Assembly: GCF_027497175.1 (NCBI RefSeq)
Contig: NZ_CP114901.1
Span: forward strand, 2,976,001 to 3,040,000
Length of the DNA stretch: 64,000 nt
Direction: 5' to 3'
From: Verrucosispora sp. WMMD573
GTDB lineage: Bacteria; Actinomycetota; Actinomycetes; Mycobacteriales; Micromonosporaceae
Shown: positions 33,608 to 42,134 of the stretch, one piece after another
How positions within the stretch are numbered: position 1 is the first letter of the stretch
Layout: each line of letters starts with the position of its first letter
The notes under the pieces: generated by a model
The model's database searches: none
The model's input: only the letters and a program-made list of their open reading frames with translations
Told to the model about the DNA's origin: nothing
Made by a program: the position numbers and the translations under genes

Positions 33608-34993
33608 TTGGCCACTGACCTGACCACCACGCCGACGGCGCACCCGGACGTCGCGCCGATCCAGCGGCGTACCCTGCGGCTGCTCTTCACCACCCAGATC
33701 GTCGGCGGCATCGGGGTGACCATCGGCATCTCCGTCGGCGCCCTGCTCGCCGCCGAGATCGCCGGCACCGCCGTGGCCGGCCTGGCACAGAGCGCCGCCG
33801 TGGTCGGCGCGGCCCTGCTCGCCGTGCCGGTCACCCGGATCATCACCGGGTACGGCCGCCGCCCCGGCCTGGCCGTCGCGTACCTGGTCGGGGCGCTGGG
33901 CGGGGTGCTCGTCGTGCTCGCCGCGGCGACCCGGTCGGTTCCGCTGCTCTTCCTCGGCATGCTCCTGTTCGGCGGCGGTGCCGCCGCCAACCTCCAGGCC
34001 CGCTACGCCGCGGTCGACCTCGCCGAACCGGACCGTCGCGCCCGGCAACTGTCACTTATCGTCTGGGCCACCACCATCGGCGCGGTGGCCGCCCCGAACT
34101 TCGCCGCCCTCGCCGACCGCACCACCAGCGGCTGGGGGCTGCCGGCGCTGTCCGGCCCGTTCGCGTTCAGCGCCGTCGCGTTCGTGCTCGCCGCCGGCGT
34201 ACTGCTGCTGTGGTTGCGGCCCGACCCGCTGCTCACCGCGCGCCGGCTCGCGGCGGCCCGGGCCGGCGCGTCCGAGCCGACCCCGCCCGGTCCGCCACCG
34301 GCACCGGCCGAGCCGGCCCAGGCGGCGTCCGCGCTCGCCCCGGCCGGCCCGGTCCCGGCACCGGCGCCGCCGGCCCGGCGCGGCGTGGGCATGCGCGCCG
34401 CCTGGTCGGTGGTACGCGCCCGACCGGCCGCCCGGCTCGGCGTGTCCGCCGTGGCCGTGGGCCACCTGGTGATGGTGGCGGTGATGGCGATGACCCCGGT
34501 GCACCTGCGGGACTACTACGCCGTCGACGAGGTGCTGCCGGTGGTCGGGCTGGTGCTGAGCCTGCACATCGCCGGCATGTACGCGCTCGCGCCGGTGGTC
34601 GGCTGGCTCGCCGACCGGGTCGGCCGGCGCCCGGTCATCCTCGGTGGGGTCGGCACGCTGCTGGCCGCCTGCGCGGTCGCCGGCACCGCCGGGCACCACA
34701 CGCCCCGGCTCACCGTCGGGCTCATCCTGCTCGGGCTCGGCTGGTCGGCGACCATGGTGGCCGGCTCCACCCTGCTGTCTGAGTCGGTGCCGGACGCGGT
34801 GCGCCCCAGCGCCCAGGGCCTGTCCGACCTGCTCATGGGGCTGGCCGGCGCGCTGGCCGGAGCACTCAGCGGGTTTGTCATGCAACTCGCGGGCTATCCG
34901 GTGCTGACCCTGCTCGCCGCGGTCGCGGTGGCACCCCTGCTGGCGCTAGCGTTGCGTGCGGTGCCGATGAGCGCACCGGACAGGAAGGGCTGA
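33608..34993 (+). CDS. Major facilitator superfamily transporter
   Basis: A 12-helix exporter of 461 residues. It has the loop 2-3 type motif AGYGRRPGLAVAYLVGAL-like region (read as ITGYGRRPGLAVAYL) and a second copy in the C-terminal half (GWLADRVGRRPVILGGVGTL). The two halves are joined by a cytoplasmic loop of about 60 residues rich in Pro and Ala. TTG 33608 is chosen because AAGGAG (33595-33600) is eight bases upstream; an earlier in-frame start has no such site. The substrate is unknown. The DUF3046 gene follows four bases after its stop. Confidence 0.85.
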   Translation: MATDLTTTPTAHPDVAPIQRRTLRLLFTTQIVGGIGVTIGISVGALLAAEIAGTAVAGLAQSAAVVGAALLAVPVTRIITGYGRRPGLAVAYLVGALGGVLVVLAAATRSVPLLFLGMLLFGGGAAANLQARYAAVDLAEPDRRARQLSLIVWATTIGAVAAPNFAALADRTTSGWGLPALSGPFAFSAVAFVLAAGVLLLWLRPDPLLTARRLAAARAGASEPTPPGPPPAPAEPAQAASALAPAGPVPAPAPPARRGVGMRAAWSVVRARPAARLGVSAVAVGHLVMVAVMAMTPVHLRDYYAVDEVLPVVGLVLSLHIAGMYALAPVVGWLADRVGRRPVILGGVGTLLAACAVAGTAGHHTPRLTVGLILLGLGWSATMVAGSTLLSESVPDAVRPSAQGLSDLLMGLAGALAGALSGFVMQLAGYPVLTLLAAVAVAPLLALALRAVPMSAPDRKG

Positions 34994-34997
34994 TCAC

Positions 34998-35198
34998 GTG
35001 CGGCTGACCGACTTCTGGGCGCGCCTGGCCGAGGCGTTCGGTCCGGCGTACGCGGCCAGCATCGCCAGCGACCAGGTGTTGTCGGAACTCGGCGGGCGGA
35101 CCATCGAGCAGGCGCTCAAGGCCGGCGTGGAGACCCACGTGGTGTGGCGTGCCGTGGTCGCGGCCTATCCGGACCGGGTCCCCGCCCGGCTACGCTGA
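34998..35198 (+). CDS. DUF3046 family protein
   Basis: A 66-residue actinobacterial protein ([57 protein letters not shown]). It corresponds to Rv2738c, which likewise precedes recA in mycobacteria. The function is unknown. It starts at GTG 34998, four bases after the MFS gene, and is separated from recA by a regulatory gap with SOS and second-promoter signals. Confidence 0.88.
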   Translation: MRLTDFWARLAEAFGPAYAASIASDQVLSELGGRTIEQALKAGVETHVVWRAVVAAYPDRVPARLR

Positions 35199-35235
35199 GC
35201 AGCCGATTCGTTACTTCCGCGTGTCTCTTGCCCAG

Positions 35236-35258
35236 TCGTACACCTGTTCGGCTATTGT
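35236..35258 (+). promoter_or_regulatory. LexA (SOS) box and promoter 1 of recA
   Basis: TCGTAC-ACCT-GTTCGG (35236-35251) matches ten of the twelve specified positions of the actinobacterial SOS box TCGAAC-N4-GTTCGA. TATTGT (35253-35258) right after it is a -10 box, with TTGCCC at 35228 as a possible -35. LexA bound here would cover the promoter. Confidence 0.7.
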
Positions 35259-35305
35259 CCACAGCGGGGTGCTCGTCCACAGGCCACGGCCAGTCGGCTG
35301 GTTTT

Positions 35306-35328
35306 CTGTCGGACCCAGCGCCTAGCGT
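35306..35328 (+). promoter_or_regulatory. LexA-independent (PafBC/RecA-NDp-type) promoter of recA
   Basis: CTGTCGGAC, eight bases, then TAGCGT. The layout matches the mycobacterial RecA-NDp promoter (TTGTCRGTG-N8-TANNNT), which PafBC activates after DNA damage independently of LexA. The upstream element agrees at six of nine positions, and the spacing and -10 box agree fully. Start point would be near 35335. Confidence 0.55.
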
Positions 35329-35383
35329 GTCCCGCGTGACGCGAAGCTCAGGAAAGACGCCGGCGAAGGCAGGGGTGGCAACG

Positions 35384-37741
35384 ATGGCGGCAGGACCTGA
35401 CCGGGAGAAGGCGCTCGACCTTGCTCTCGCTCAGATCGACAAGCAGTTCGGCAAGGGCTCGGTGATGCGGCTGGGGGAGCGACCGGTCATCCAGACCTCG
35501 GTCATCCCGACCGGCTCCATCGCGCTCGACGTGGCGCTCGGCGTGGGCGGTCTGCCCCGTGGCCGGGTCGTCGAGGTGTACGGCCCGGAGAGCAGCGGTA
35601 AGACCACGGTCGCCCTGCACGCGGTGGCCAACGCCCAGCGGGCCGGCGGCATCGCCGCCTTCATCGACGCCGAGCACGCGCTCGACCCGGAGTACGCCAG
35701 GGCCCTCGGTGTCGACACCGACGCCCTGCTGGTCTCCCAGCCGGACACCGGCGAGCAGGCGCTGGAGATCGCGGACATGCTGGTCCGCTCCGGCGCGATC
35801 GACATCATCGTGATCGACTCGGTGGCCGCGCTGGTGCCGCGCGCCGAGATCGAGGGCGAGATGGGCGACAGCCACGTCGGTCTCCAGGCCCGGCTGATGA
35901 GCCAGGCGCTGCGGAAGATCACCGGCGTGCTCAACAACACCGGCACCACCGCGATCTTCATCAACCAACTCCGCGAGAAGATCGGCGTCATGTTTGGATC
36001 ACCCGAGACGACGACGGGTGGTCGGGCGCTGAAGTTCTACGCCTCGGTCCGGCTCGACGTGCGGCGCATCGAGAGCCTGAAGGACGGCACCGACGTGGTC
36101 GGTAACCGCACCCGGGTCAAGGTCGTGAAGAACAAGTGCCTCGCCGAGGGCACCATGGTGTTCGACCCGGTCACCGGCCGCGCCAACCGGATCGAGGACA
36201 TCGTCGACGGGCGGATGCCTGTCTCCGTGGTGGCAGCGGCGAAGGACGGCATGCTGCACGCCCGCCCTGTCGTCTCCTGGTTCGACCAGGGAGAACAGGA
36301 TGTCATCGGGGTACGTCTGCGTGGCGGTGCCACGGTCTGGGCCACCCCCGATCACAAGGTCTTGACCGATCGGGGCTGGAAGGTGGCCGGCGAGTTGGGT
36401 GCCGGAGACCGGGTTGCGCAGCCTCGACAGTTCCTGGGTTTCGGCGAGCATGAGCCCTACTCGCCCGAGCAGGCACGAATGCTCGGCTACCTGATTGGTG
36501 ACGGATATGTCGGTGGGAAGACCCCGCTGCAGTTCATCAACATCCAGGAGTCGCTGAAGGCCGACGCGGCGCGCATCGCCGCAGGGCTCGGCTGCGACAC
36601 ACACGAGCATGACGGCAAGTTGGCCATCTCGTTCTCCCACCGTCAGGGTGAGCGCAACGAGTTGCTGGCGTTGTGCCGACAAGCGGGGATCTACGGCAAG
36701 CTGGCCTGGGAGAAGACCATCCCCGCCGAGTTTTTCGATCCGGGTCTTTCCCGCGAGGTGGCAGGCAACCTGCTTTTCGGTCTACTCGAAAGCGACGGCT
36801 GGGTGAGCATCGAGCAGACCGGTGCCATTCGGGTCGGCTACACGACTACCTCGGAGCAGTTGGCCCACCAACTCCACTGGTTGTTGCTGCGATACGGCAT
36901 CACGAGTTCGGTTCGTCGCTACGACCCGACGGGTCAGCGCCCCAGCCTTATCAAGGGGCGTCGCATCCAGGCAAAGCGGTTGTGCTACGAGGTCCGGGTG
37001 GCCGGCAGCGACAACGTGGAGGCGTTCGCCGAAGCGGTTCCGCTGTGGGGACCGCGCGGGATCATCCTTCGCGAGGCGCTCAACAGCCAGGAAGGGCGTC
37101 GGCGGGGCTCGCAGGCCGGCTACCTGTCGCCTGCGGTCACCGAGTCGGTGCTGGCACACCTGGCGGGTAAGGGCGTCACGGCTGTGCTCGCTGCTCAACT
37201 GATCGGCGCGACGGCCGGCAATTCGCGTGGTGGCATGAAGCAGGTTCTAGGGCTGCACCAGATCCGGCGGGATCGGTTGCAACTGCTGGCGGACGCGCTT
37301 GACGACGCTTTTTTGCGCGAACTGCTCGCCGAGCAGGTGCGCTATTCGACCGTCAAGGAGATCCTGCCCGCGCGGCGTACGAGGACCTTTGATGTCGAGG
37401 TCGATGAGCTGCACACGCTGGTCGCTGACGACATCGTCGTACACAACTGCGCTGCCCCGTTCAAGCAGGCCGAGTTCGACATCATGTACGGCAAGGGCAT
37501 CTCCCGTGAGGGTTCGCTGATCGACGTCGGCGTCGAGCAGTCGATCATTCGCAAGTCCGGTGCCTGGTACACCTACGAGGGCGACCAGCTGGGCCAGGGC
37601 AAGGAGAAGGCCCGCGAGTTCCTCCGGGAGAACCCGGACGTGGCCGCCGAGATCGAGAAGAAGATCCTGGAGAAGCTCGGCGTCGGGGTCGGCGCGGGCG
37701 ACGCCGCCGGTGGCCCGGAGCTGCCGCCGGTCGACTTCTGA
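35384..37741 (+). CDS. recA: RecA recombinase precursor with intein
   Basis: RecA forms filaments on single-stranded DNA, drives homologous recombination and triggers LexA self-cleavage. The 785-residue precursor consists of an N-extein (1-251, Walker A GPESSGKT at 67-74), a 437-residue intein (252-688) and a C-extein (689-785, [17 protein letters not shown]). Splicing gives a 348-residue RecA. The insertion, after VKVVKNK and before Cys, is the same site as in the M. tuberculosis RecA intein. ATG 35384 has AGGGGTGG upstream; GTG 35375 is an in-frame alternative. Two damage-responsive promoter signals precede it, and recX follows after 10 bp. Confidence 0.97.
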   Translation: MAAGPDREKALDLALAQIDKQFGKGSVMRLGERPVIQTSVIPTGSIALDVALGVGGLPRGRVVEVYGPESSGKTTVALHAVANAQRAGGIAAFIDAEHALDPEYARALGVDTDALLVSQPDTGEQALEIADMLVRSGAIDIIVIDSVAALVPRAEIEGEMGDSHVGLQARLMSQALRKITGVLNNTGTTAIFINQLREKIGVMFGSPETTTGGRALKFYASVRLDVRRIESLKDGTDVVGNRTRVKVVKNKCLAEGTMVFDPVTGRANRIEDIVDGRMPVSVVAAAKDGMLHARPVVSWFDQGEQDVIGVRLRGGATVWATPDHKVLTDRGWKVAGELGAGDRVAQPRQFLGFGEHEPYSPEQARMLGYLIGDGYVGGKTPLQFINIQESLKADAARIAAGLGCDTHEHDGKLAISFSHRQGERNELLALCRQAGIYGKLAWEKTIPAEFFDPGLSREVAGNLLFGLLESDGWVSIEQTGAIRVGYTTTSEQLAHQLHWLLLRYGITSSVRRYDPTGQRPSLIKGRRIQAKRLCYEVRVAGSDNVEAFAEAVPLWGPRGIILREALNSQEGRRRGSQAGYLSPAVTESVLAHLAGKGVTAVLAAQLIGATAGNSRGGMKQVLGLHQIRRDRLQLLADALDDAFLRELLAEQVRYSTVKEILPARRTRTFDVEVDELHTLVADDIVVHNCAAPFKQAEFDIMYGKGISREGSLIDVGVEQSIIRKSGAWYTYEGDQLGQGKEKAREFLRENPDVAAEIEKKILEKLGVGVGAGDAAGGPELPPVDF
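36137..37447 (+). mobile_element. RecA intein with LAGLIDADG homing endonuclease
   Basis: The intein runs from Cys ([20 protein letters not shown]) to the terminal His-Asn ([11 protein letters not shown]), followed by Cys as +1 residue. Splicing motifs are intact: block A at the start, block [11 protein letters not shown], block F/G at the end. The two LAGLIDADG motifs are [11 protein letters not shown] and [11 protein letters not shown], each with its acidic residue, so the endonuclease may be active. At 437 residues it is close to the 440 of the M. tuberculosis RecA intein, and long stretches look alike. Third codon positions are visibly more AT-rich than in the exteins, suggesting acquisition. 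Confidence 0.95.
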
Positions 37742-37751
37742 TCGACGATCC

Positions 37752-38516
37752 GTGGCAGGACGACGTGCCCGCACGGGGCGGGGCTGGGATGCCAGCCCGC
37801 CCCGCGCGGGTGACGCCACACCACGACCCCGCCGAGGCCGCCGCGCCGCCGGCAACACCTCCGACGCGGGTGACCCGTCGGCCCCGGACGTGTCGGCTCC
37901 AGGTTCCCCGGCCTCGGGCAGGGCTGGTTCCGCTCGACGGGCCGGCGGTTGGGCGCGCGGTGACGCGGCATCCGCGCCGCGTGACGAGGCCGAGGTGGCC
38001 CGGGAGATCTGCCTGCGACAGCTCGCGGTGCGTCCGCGTACCCGTGCCGAGCTGGCCACCGCGCTGGCGCGGCGGGGCATCTCGGAGGAGACCGCCGACC
38101 AGGTCCTCGACCGGTACGACGAGGTCGGCATCATCGACGACGCGGCGTTCGCCCGGGCCTGGGTGAGCAGCCGGCATGCCGGCCGGGGGTTGGCCCGCCG
38201 GGCACTCGCCAACGAGCTGCGTCAGCGCGGCGTGGACGGCGACACGGCCAGTGAGGCGTTGGACGAGCTGGACGAGACCACCGAGGCGGAGACCGCCCGC
38301 GCCCTGGTGGAGCGGAAGCTGCGTACCGCCCGGGGCGAGCCGGACGCGGTGTTCCGGCGGCTGGTCGGCATGCTGGCCCGCAAGGGCTACCCGGCCGGTG
38401 TCGCGATCCGGGCGGTGAAGGACGCGATCGCCGCGCAGAGCGCCGAGGCGGCCGAGTTCGCCGAGCAGATCGACGCCGACGCTCTCGCCGACGCCGAGGG
38501 CGAAATCGACCGCTGA
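37752..38516 (+). CDS. recX: RecX regulator of RecA
   Basis: RecX binds RecA filaments and limits their growth. The C-terminal 180 residues carry the three-helix repeats of the family: ICLRQLAVRPRTRAELATAL, then YDEVGIIDDAAFARAWVSSR, and ARKGYPAGVAIRAVKDAI near the end. The first 75 residues are a disordered Arg/Pro/Ala-rich extension, longer than in enterobacteria but common in actinomycetes. GTG 37752 is the first start after the recA stop, 10 bp away, with no clear Shine-Dalgarno, so coupling to recA translation is likely. Confidence 0.88.
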   Translation: MAGRRARTGRGWDASPPRAGDATPRPRRGRRAAGNTSDAGDPSAPDVSAPGSPASGRAGSARRAGGWARGDAASAPRDEAEVAREICLRQLAVRPRTRAELATALARRGISEETADQVLDRYDEVGIIDDAAFARAWVSSRHAGRGLARRALANELRQRGVDGDTASEALDELDETTEAETARALVERKLRTARGEPDAVFRRLVGMLARKGYPAGVAIRAVKDAIAAQSAEAAEFAEQIDADALADAEGEIDR

Positions 38517-39063
38517 CCGCGCGACCGCTGACCGCGCGTTCGCGCTGTCGTTCGTCCACCAACCGTGATCCCGGCCCGGGTCCCTACCGGAAGCTGCGGG
38601 CGGGGTGCGACGATCACCTCCGCAACGTGACCAGCTCCGATGAGTCAACTCGGCATGGTTGTTCGTCTTTTTTGCCCGCTGGCGTCCGAGTGTTCATTGG
38701 CGGAGGGTGACGAGTTAACTTCTCTCCGTCCGGGTGGTTTGATCATCTGTCCTTGACCGGAGGCCGGTTGAGACCTAGCCTCGCCATAAGGCTCACATTG
38801 CCCGACCAAGCGCAGGCTAAGCGCACAACATAGATCCCGTAACAGAACAGCATCACTTTGGCCGGCACCTTCGGCCGCATACGTCAGCTCCGGACAGGCC
38901 GGTCCGGGCTCACGCGACAGTGCACCCGGCCCGCCGACGGCCGTCAGGGACGTCGGCGGAGGAAGCCAACCCACGGCCATGCGCTCCGGTCGGGCGTCCA
39001 GAGTCGCAGGAGCGTGCCCACCCGGCAGGCTGTTGCGGCGCGACGGTTCAGGGGAGGCGCGCC
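38517..39063. other. Long leader region of rny
   Basis: These 547 bp hold no recognised gene apart from the tiny ORFs starting at 39064. A promoter is visible at 38753-38781. GAGTTAACT and GAGTCAACTC elements lie upstream of it, and CCGGAC-GTCCGG near 38893-38910 could form a stem in the leader RNA. The transcript would carry about 275 bases before the first tiny ORF. Confidence 0.55.
38753..38781 (+). promoter_or_regulatory. Promoter of the rny transcript
   Basis: TTGACC (38753-38758) and TAGCCT (38776-38781) are separated by exactly 17 bp. This is a near-ideal housekeeping sigma promoter for an actinomycete. Transcription should begin near 38788. Confidence 0.65.
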
Positions 39064-39102
39064 ATGGCGAGGCGGCACAGGTTCACCGGAGTCCCGGCAT
39101 GA
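39064..39102 (+). CDS. Tiny ORF 1 upstream of rny (12 residues)
   Basis: MARRHRFTGVPA followed by TGA. It is preceded by the best Shine-Dalgarno in the region, GGGGAGG at 39051-39057, six bases before the ATG. Its stop overlaps the start of the next tiny ORF by ATGA. Such a strong site in front of a 12-codon frame suggests that it loads ribosomes for the genes downstream. Confidence 0.45.
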   Translation: MARRHRFTGVPA

Positions 39103-39182
39103 GCGAGCGGAGCGGGCCGATCTTGAGGCTTCGTTCGGCGTTGCCCGCCAGGGGCACGTCTCGGAACGGAGTGCCGGCATGA
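39099..39182 (+). CDS. Tiny ORF 2 upstream of rny (27 residues)
   Basis: It begins MSERSGPILRLR and ends NGVPA, the same C-terminal residues as tiny ORF 1, because the sequence around the two junctions is duplicated. GGAG lies seven bases before its ATG, within ORF 1. Its stop overlaps the next start (ATGA). Confidence 0.42.
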   Translation: MSERSGPILRLRSALPARGTSRNGVPA

Positions 39183-39304
39183 GCGCGGGGGCGGGCACGC
39201 CCGGCGCGGCGGAGTCCGGGGCCAGCGACGACGGTGAGCAGAGTTCCGGCCCACCTGCCGTCGCCCTCGGGGTCGGCGACCGGCCGGACGGAGCCGTTCG
39301 ATGA
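39179..39304 (+). CDS. Tiny ORF 3 upstream of rny (41 residues)
   Basis: It begins MSAGAGTPGAAESGASDDGE and ends RPDGAVR, a Gly/Ala/Ser-rich and probably unstructured peptide. GGAG lies seven bases before its ATG. Its TGA overlaps the ATG of rny, so rny translation should depend on ribosomes finishing this frame. Confidence 0.45.
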   Translation: MSAGAGTPGAAESGASDDGEQSSGPPAVALGVGDRPDGAVR

Positions 39305-41067
39305 GCGCCTTCGACGTCGTGATCCTCGTCGCCGTGCTGGTGTTGACCCTCGTGGTCCTCGGTGCGGTTCTGTTCGGGGTACGGCTGATGCGGGGCTTCA
39401 TGTCGCGTCCGGCGGCGGAGGATCCGGCGTACGTCGCGGAGAAGGATCGACAGGAACAGTCGCTGGCCGCGCTGCGTACGGCCGCCGACGAGGCGAACAG
39501 CACCATCGACGTGGCGAAGTCCGCGGCGGCGGCGGCCCGCGCCGAGGCGGCGGCGGCCAGGGCCGAGGCGAAGGCCGCCCGGGCGGAGGCGCGTCGGGTG
39601 CTCGACGACGCCCGTGCCGAGGCGGACACGGTGCTGGAACGGGCGCACAAGCAGGCCGAGGCGGACGCCGAGCAGTTGCGCACGGCGGCCCGGCGTAGTG
39701 GTGAGCGGGAGGTGGCGGTGCTGGCCGCGACCACTCGGGAGCAGGCCGCCGAGGTGGAGCGGCGGGCGACCCGGATGGACGAGCGGGAGCGGCTGCACAC
39801 CGAGGAGGTGGAGCGGCTCGCGGAGCGGGAACGCCAGCTCACCGCGGCCAACGCGGCGCTGGCGGCCCGTGAGGCGGCGTTGGTCGAGCGGGAGGCCGAT
39901 CTCGCCGAGGTGGAGAACCAGCGACGACGTGAGTTGGAGCGGGTCGCCGGGTTGACCGCCGACGCCGCCCGGGCCGAGTTGGTCGAGGCGATCGAGGGTC
40001 AGGCGAAGCGGGAGGCCGCGCTGCTGGTCCGGGACATCGAGTCCGACGCGAGGTCGACCGCCGAGCAGCGGGCCCGGCACATCGTGGTCGACGCCATCCA
40101 GCGGGTGGCCAGCGAGCAGACCGCCGAGAGCGTGGTCAGCGTGTTGCACCTGCCGGGCGACGAGATGAAGGGTCGGATCATCGGCCGGGAGGGCCGTAAC
40201 ATCCGGGCCTTCGAGTCGGTCACCGGGGTGAACCTGATCATCGACGACACTCCCGAGGCGGTGCTGCTGTCCTGCTTCGATCCGGTCCGCCGGGAGGTGG
40301 GCCGGTTGACGCTGGAGAAGCTGGTGCTGGACGGCCGGATTCATCCGCACCGCATCGAGGAGGTGCACGAGCTGGCCCGCCAGGAGGTCGACCAGCTCTG
40401 CCACCGGGCCGCCGAGGACGCCCTGGTGGAGGTCGGCATCACCGAGATCCACCCGGAGCTGGTCACCCTGCTGGGCCGGTTGCGCTACCGCACGTCGTAC
40501 GGGCAGAACGTGCTCAAGCATCTGGTGGAGACCGCGCACATCGCGGGGATCATGGCGGCCGAGCTGCGGCTGGACGTGCCGTTGATCAAGCGGTCGGCGT
40601 TCCTGCACGACATCGGCAAGGCGCTCACCCACGAGGTGGAGGGCAGCCACGCCCTCATCGGCGCGGACGTGGCCCGCAAGTACGGGGAGAGCGAGGACGT
40701 GGTGCACGCCATCGAGGCGCACCACAACGAGGTGCCGCCGCAGACCGTGGAGGCGGTGCTGACCCAGGCTTCGGACGCCTGCTCGGGCGGGCGGCCGGGA
40801 GCGCGGCGGGAGAGCCTGGAGGCGTACGTCAAGCGGCTGGAACGGATCGAGGAGATCGCCGCCGGCAAGGTCGGGGTGGAGAAGGTCTTCGCGATGCAGG
40901 CGGGCCGCGAGATCCGGGTGATGGTCAAGCCCGACGACGTCGACGACATCGGTGCGGCGGTGCTGGCCCGGGACGTGGCCAAGCAGGTCGAGGAGGAGTT
41001 GACCTATCCGGGTCAGATCCGGGTGACGGTGGTCCGCGAGTCCCGGGTGACCGAGATCGCCCGTTAG
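39301..41067 (+). CDS. rny: Ribonuclease Y
   Basis: RNase Y is a membrane-anchored endoribonuclease that starts mRNA decay. The 588-residue protein has one N-terminal transmembrane helix (VVILVAVLVLTLVVLGAVLF) and a long Ala/Glu/Arg coiled coil (about 40-215). It continues with a KH RNA-binding domain (DEMKGRIIGREGRNIRAFES) and an HD phosphohydrolase domain (LHDIGKALTHEVEGSHALIG). Family length is usually about 520, the excess being in the coiled coil. The ATG overlaps the stop of a 41-codon ORF. Many actinobacteria rely on RNase E/J, so its presence together with its elaborate leader is of interest. Confidence 0.93.
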   Translation: MSAFDVVILVAVLVLTLVVLGAVLFGVRLMRGFMSRPAAEDPAYVAEKDRQEQSLAALRTAADEANSTIDVAKSAAAAARAEAAAARAEAKAARAEARRVLDDARAEADTVLERAHKQAEADAEQLRTAARRSGEREVAVLAATTREQAAEVERRATRMDERERLHTEEVERLAERERQLTAANAALAAREAALVEREADLAEVENQRRRELERVAGLTADAARAELVEAIEGQAKREAALLVRDIESDARSTAEQRARHIVVDAIQRVASEQTAESVVSVLHLPGDEMKGRIIGREGRNIRAFESVTGVNLIIDDTPEAVLLSCFDPVRREVGRLTLEKLVLDGRIHPHRIEEVHELARQEVDQLCHRAAEDALVEVGITEIHPELVTLLGRLRYRTSYGQNVLKHLVETAHIAGIMAAELRLDVPLIKRSAFLHDIGKALTHEVEGSHALIGADVARKYGESEDVVHAIEAHHNEVPPQTVEAVLTQASDACSGGRPGARRESLEAYVKRLERIEEIAAGKVGVEKVFAMQAGREIRVMVKPDDVDDIGAAVLARDVAKQVEEELTYPGQIRVTVVRESRVTEIAR

Positions 41068-41127
41068 GTGTCAAGGGAGGGCCCCTGCTCGACGTCTCGT
41101 GGCGAGCGGGGGCCCATTCTTGACACC
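41068..41127. terminator. Strong bidirectional terminator between rny and gluD
   Basis: A two-tier hairpin: outer arms GTGTCAAG (41069-41076) and CTTGACAC (41119-41126), inner arms GGGCCCC-T-GCTCG (41079-41091) and CGAGC-G-GGGGCCC (41103-41115), with an 11-base loop. It lies between convergent genes and would work in both directions. Confidence 0.8.
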
Positions 41128-41237
41128 GTTCAGAGCGTGCTTGCAGCGGTGCGTCGACGGCCGCCACTACCGACGGGCCGCCGGCAGTGGCGCGGCGCGG
41201 GCGAGACTCGCCCGCGCCGCACCGGAGCGGTGGCCGC

Positions 41238-42134
41238 TCAGCCCTGCGGCTCGGAGACGGTGGCGCCGCCCTCGGGGGTGGAGTCGGCAGCTCCGGCCGG
41301 CGCGGTCTGCCTCGGTAGCCGGAAGGCCCGGGCGCCGGTGCGCCGGTCCAGCCAGCCGGCGAACCAGGTGAGCAGTGAGTTGATCACGATGTAGATGACG
41401 GCGGCGACGATCGCGCAGGCGATGATGTTGCCGTAGTTGGCGGCGAGGTCGTTGACACCGCGCTGGAGCAGCTCCGGGTAGGCCACGATGTAGCCGAGCG
41501 CGGTGTCCTTGAGCAGCACCACGAGTTGGCTGACGATGATCGGCAGCATCGCGCGGGCCGCCTGCGGCAGCAGGATCATCCGCATCACCTGGCTCTTGCG
41601 CATGCCGATCGCGTACGCCGCCTCGGACTGCCCGCCGGGCACCGCCCGGATGCCGGCCCGGAACGCCTCGGCCAGCACCGACCCGTTGTAGAGGGTCAGC
41701 CCGATGACCACGGCCCAGAAGGCGGTCACCGGTCCCTGGATGAGGAACGGCACGCCGTAGAAGATGAAGAAGATCATCAACAGCAGCGGTACGGCGCGGA
41801 AGAACTCCACCACCATGCCGGTCGGCACGCTGATCCACAGGTGGTCGGAGAGCCGGCCGAAGGCGAAGACGACGCCGAAGGCGAGCGACAGCGCCATGCC
41901 GACGCCGGCCGCCTTCAGGGTCGCCCACAGGCCCGGCAGGATGAACTGGGTCCAGGTGGTCGACTGGGTGAACGGCTCCCACAGCCGGGGCTCCCACTGG
42001 TTTGCCTGGTCGAACCGGGTGTAGATCCAGTAGAGCAGGGCGAGCAGCCCGACGCCGAAGACGACGCTGAGCACCGCGTTGCGTACCTTGGCCCGGGGGC
42101 CCGGGTGGTCGTAGAGGACGTTGCTGGTGCTCAT
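41238..42134 (-). CDS. gluD: Glutamate ABC transporter permease
   Basis: One of two membrane subunits of a glutamate uptake system. The 298-residue protein has an extended N-terminus, about five further helices, and the permease signature EAFRAGIRAVPGGQSEAAYA (the EAA loop that contacts the ATPase). The C-terminus is longer than in GluC and ends in a Pro/Ala-rich tail. The start ATG abuts the stop of gluC with a one-base overlap. The operon order on the minus strand is gluA, gluB, gluC, gluD, as in Corynebacterium glutamicum, where it also lies beside recA-recX. Confidence 0.9.
   Translation of the reverse strand: MSTSNVLYDHPGPRAKVRNAVLSVVFGVGLLALLYWIYTRFDQANQWEPRLWEPFTQSTTWTQFILPGLWATLKAAGVGMALSLAFGVVFAFGRLSDHLWISVPTGMVVEFFRAVPLLLMIFFIFYGVPFLIQGPVTAFWAVVIGLTLYNGSVLAEAFRAGIRAVPGGQSEAAYAIGMRKSQVMRMILLPQAARAMLPIIVSQLVVLLKDTALGYIVAYPELLQRGVNDLAANYGNIIACAIVAAVIYIVINSLLTWFAGWLDRRTGARAFRLPRQTAPAGAADSTPEGGATVSEPQG

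Noticed and set aside
38517..39063. tRNA or stable RNA gene upstream of rny
   Set aside because: No cloverleaf with a T-loop GTTCRANNC pattern in the right spacing was found by eye; only a promoter and short stems are visible.
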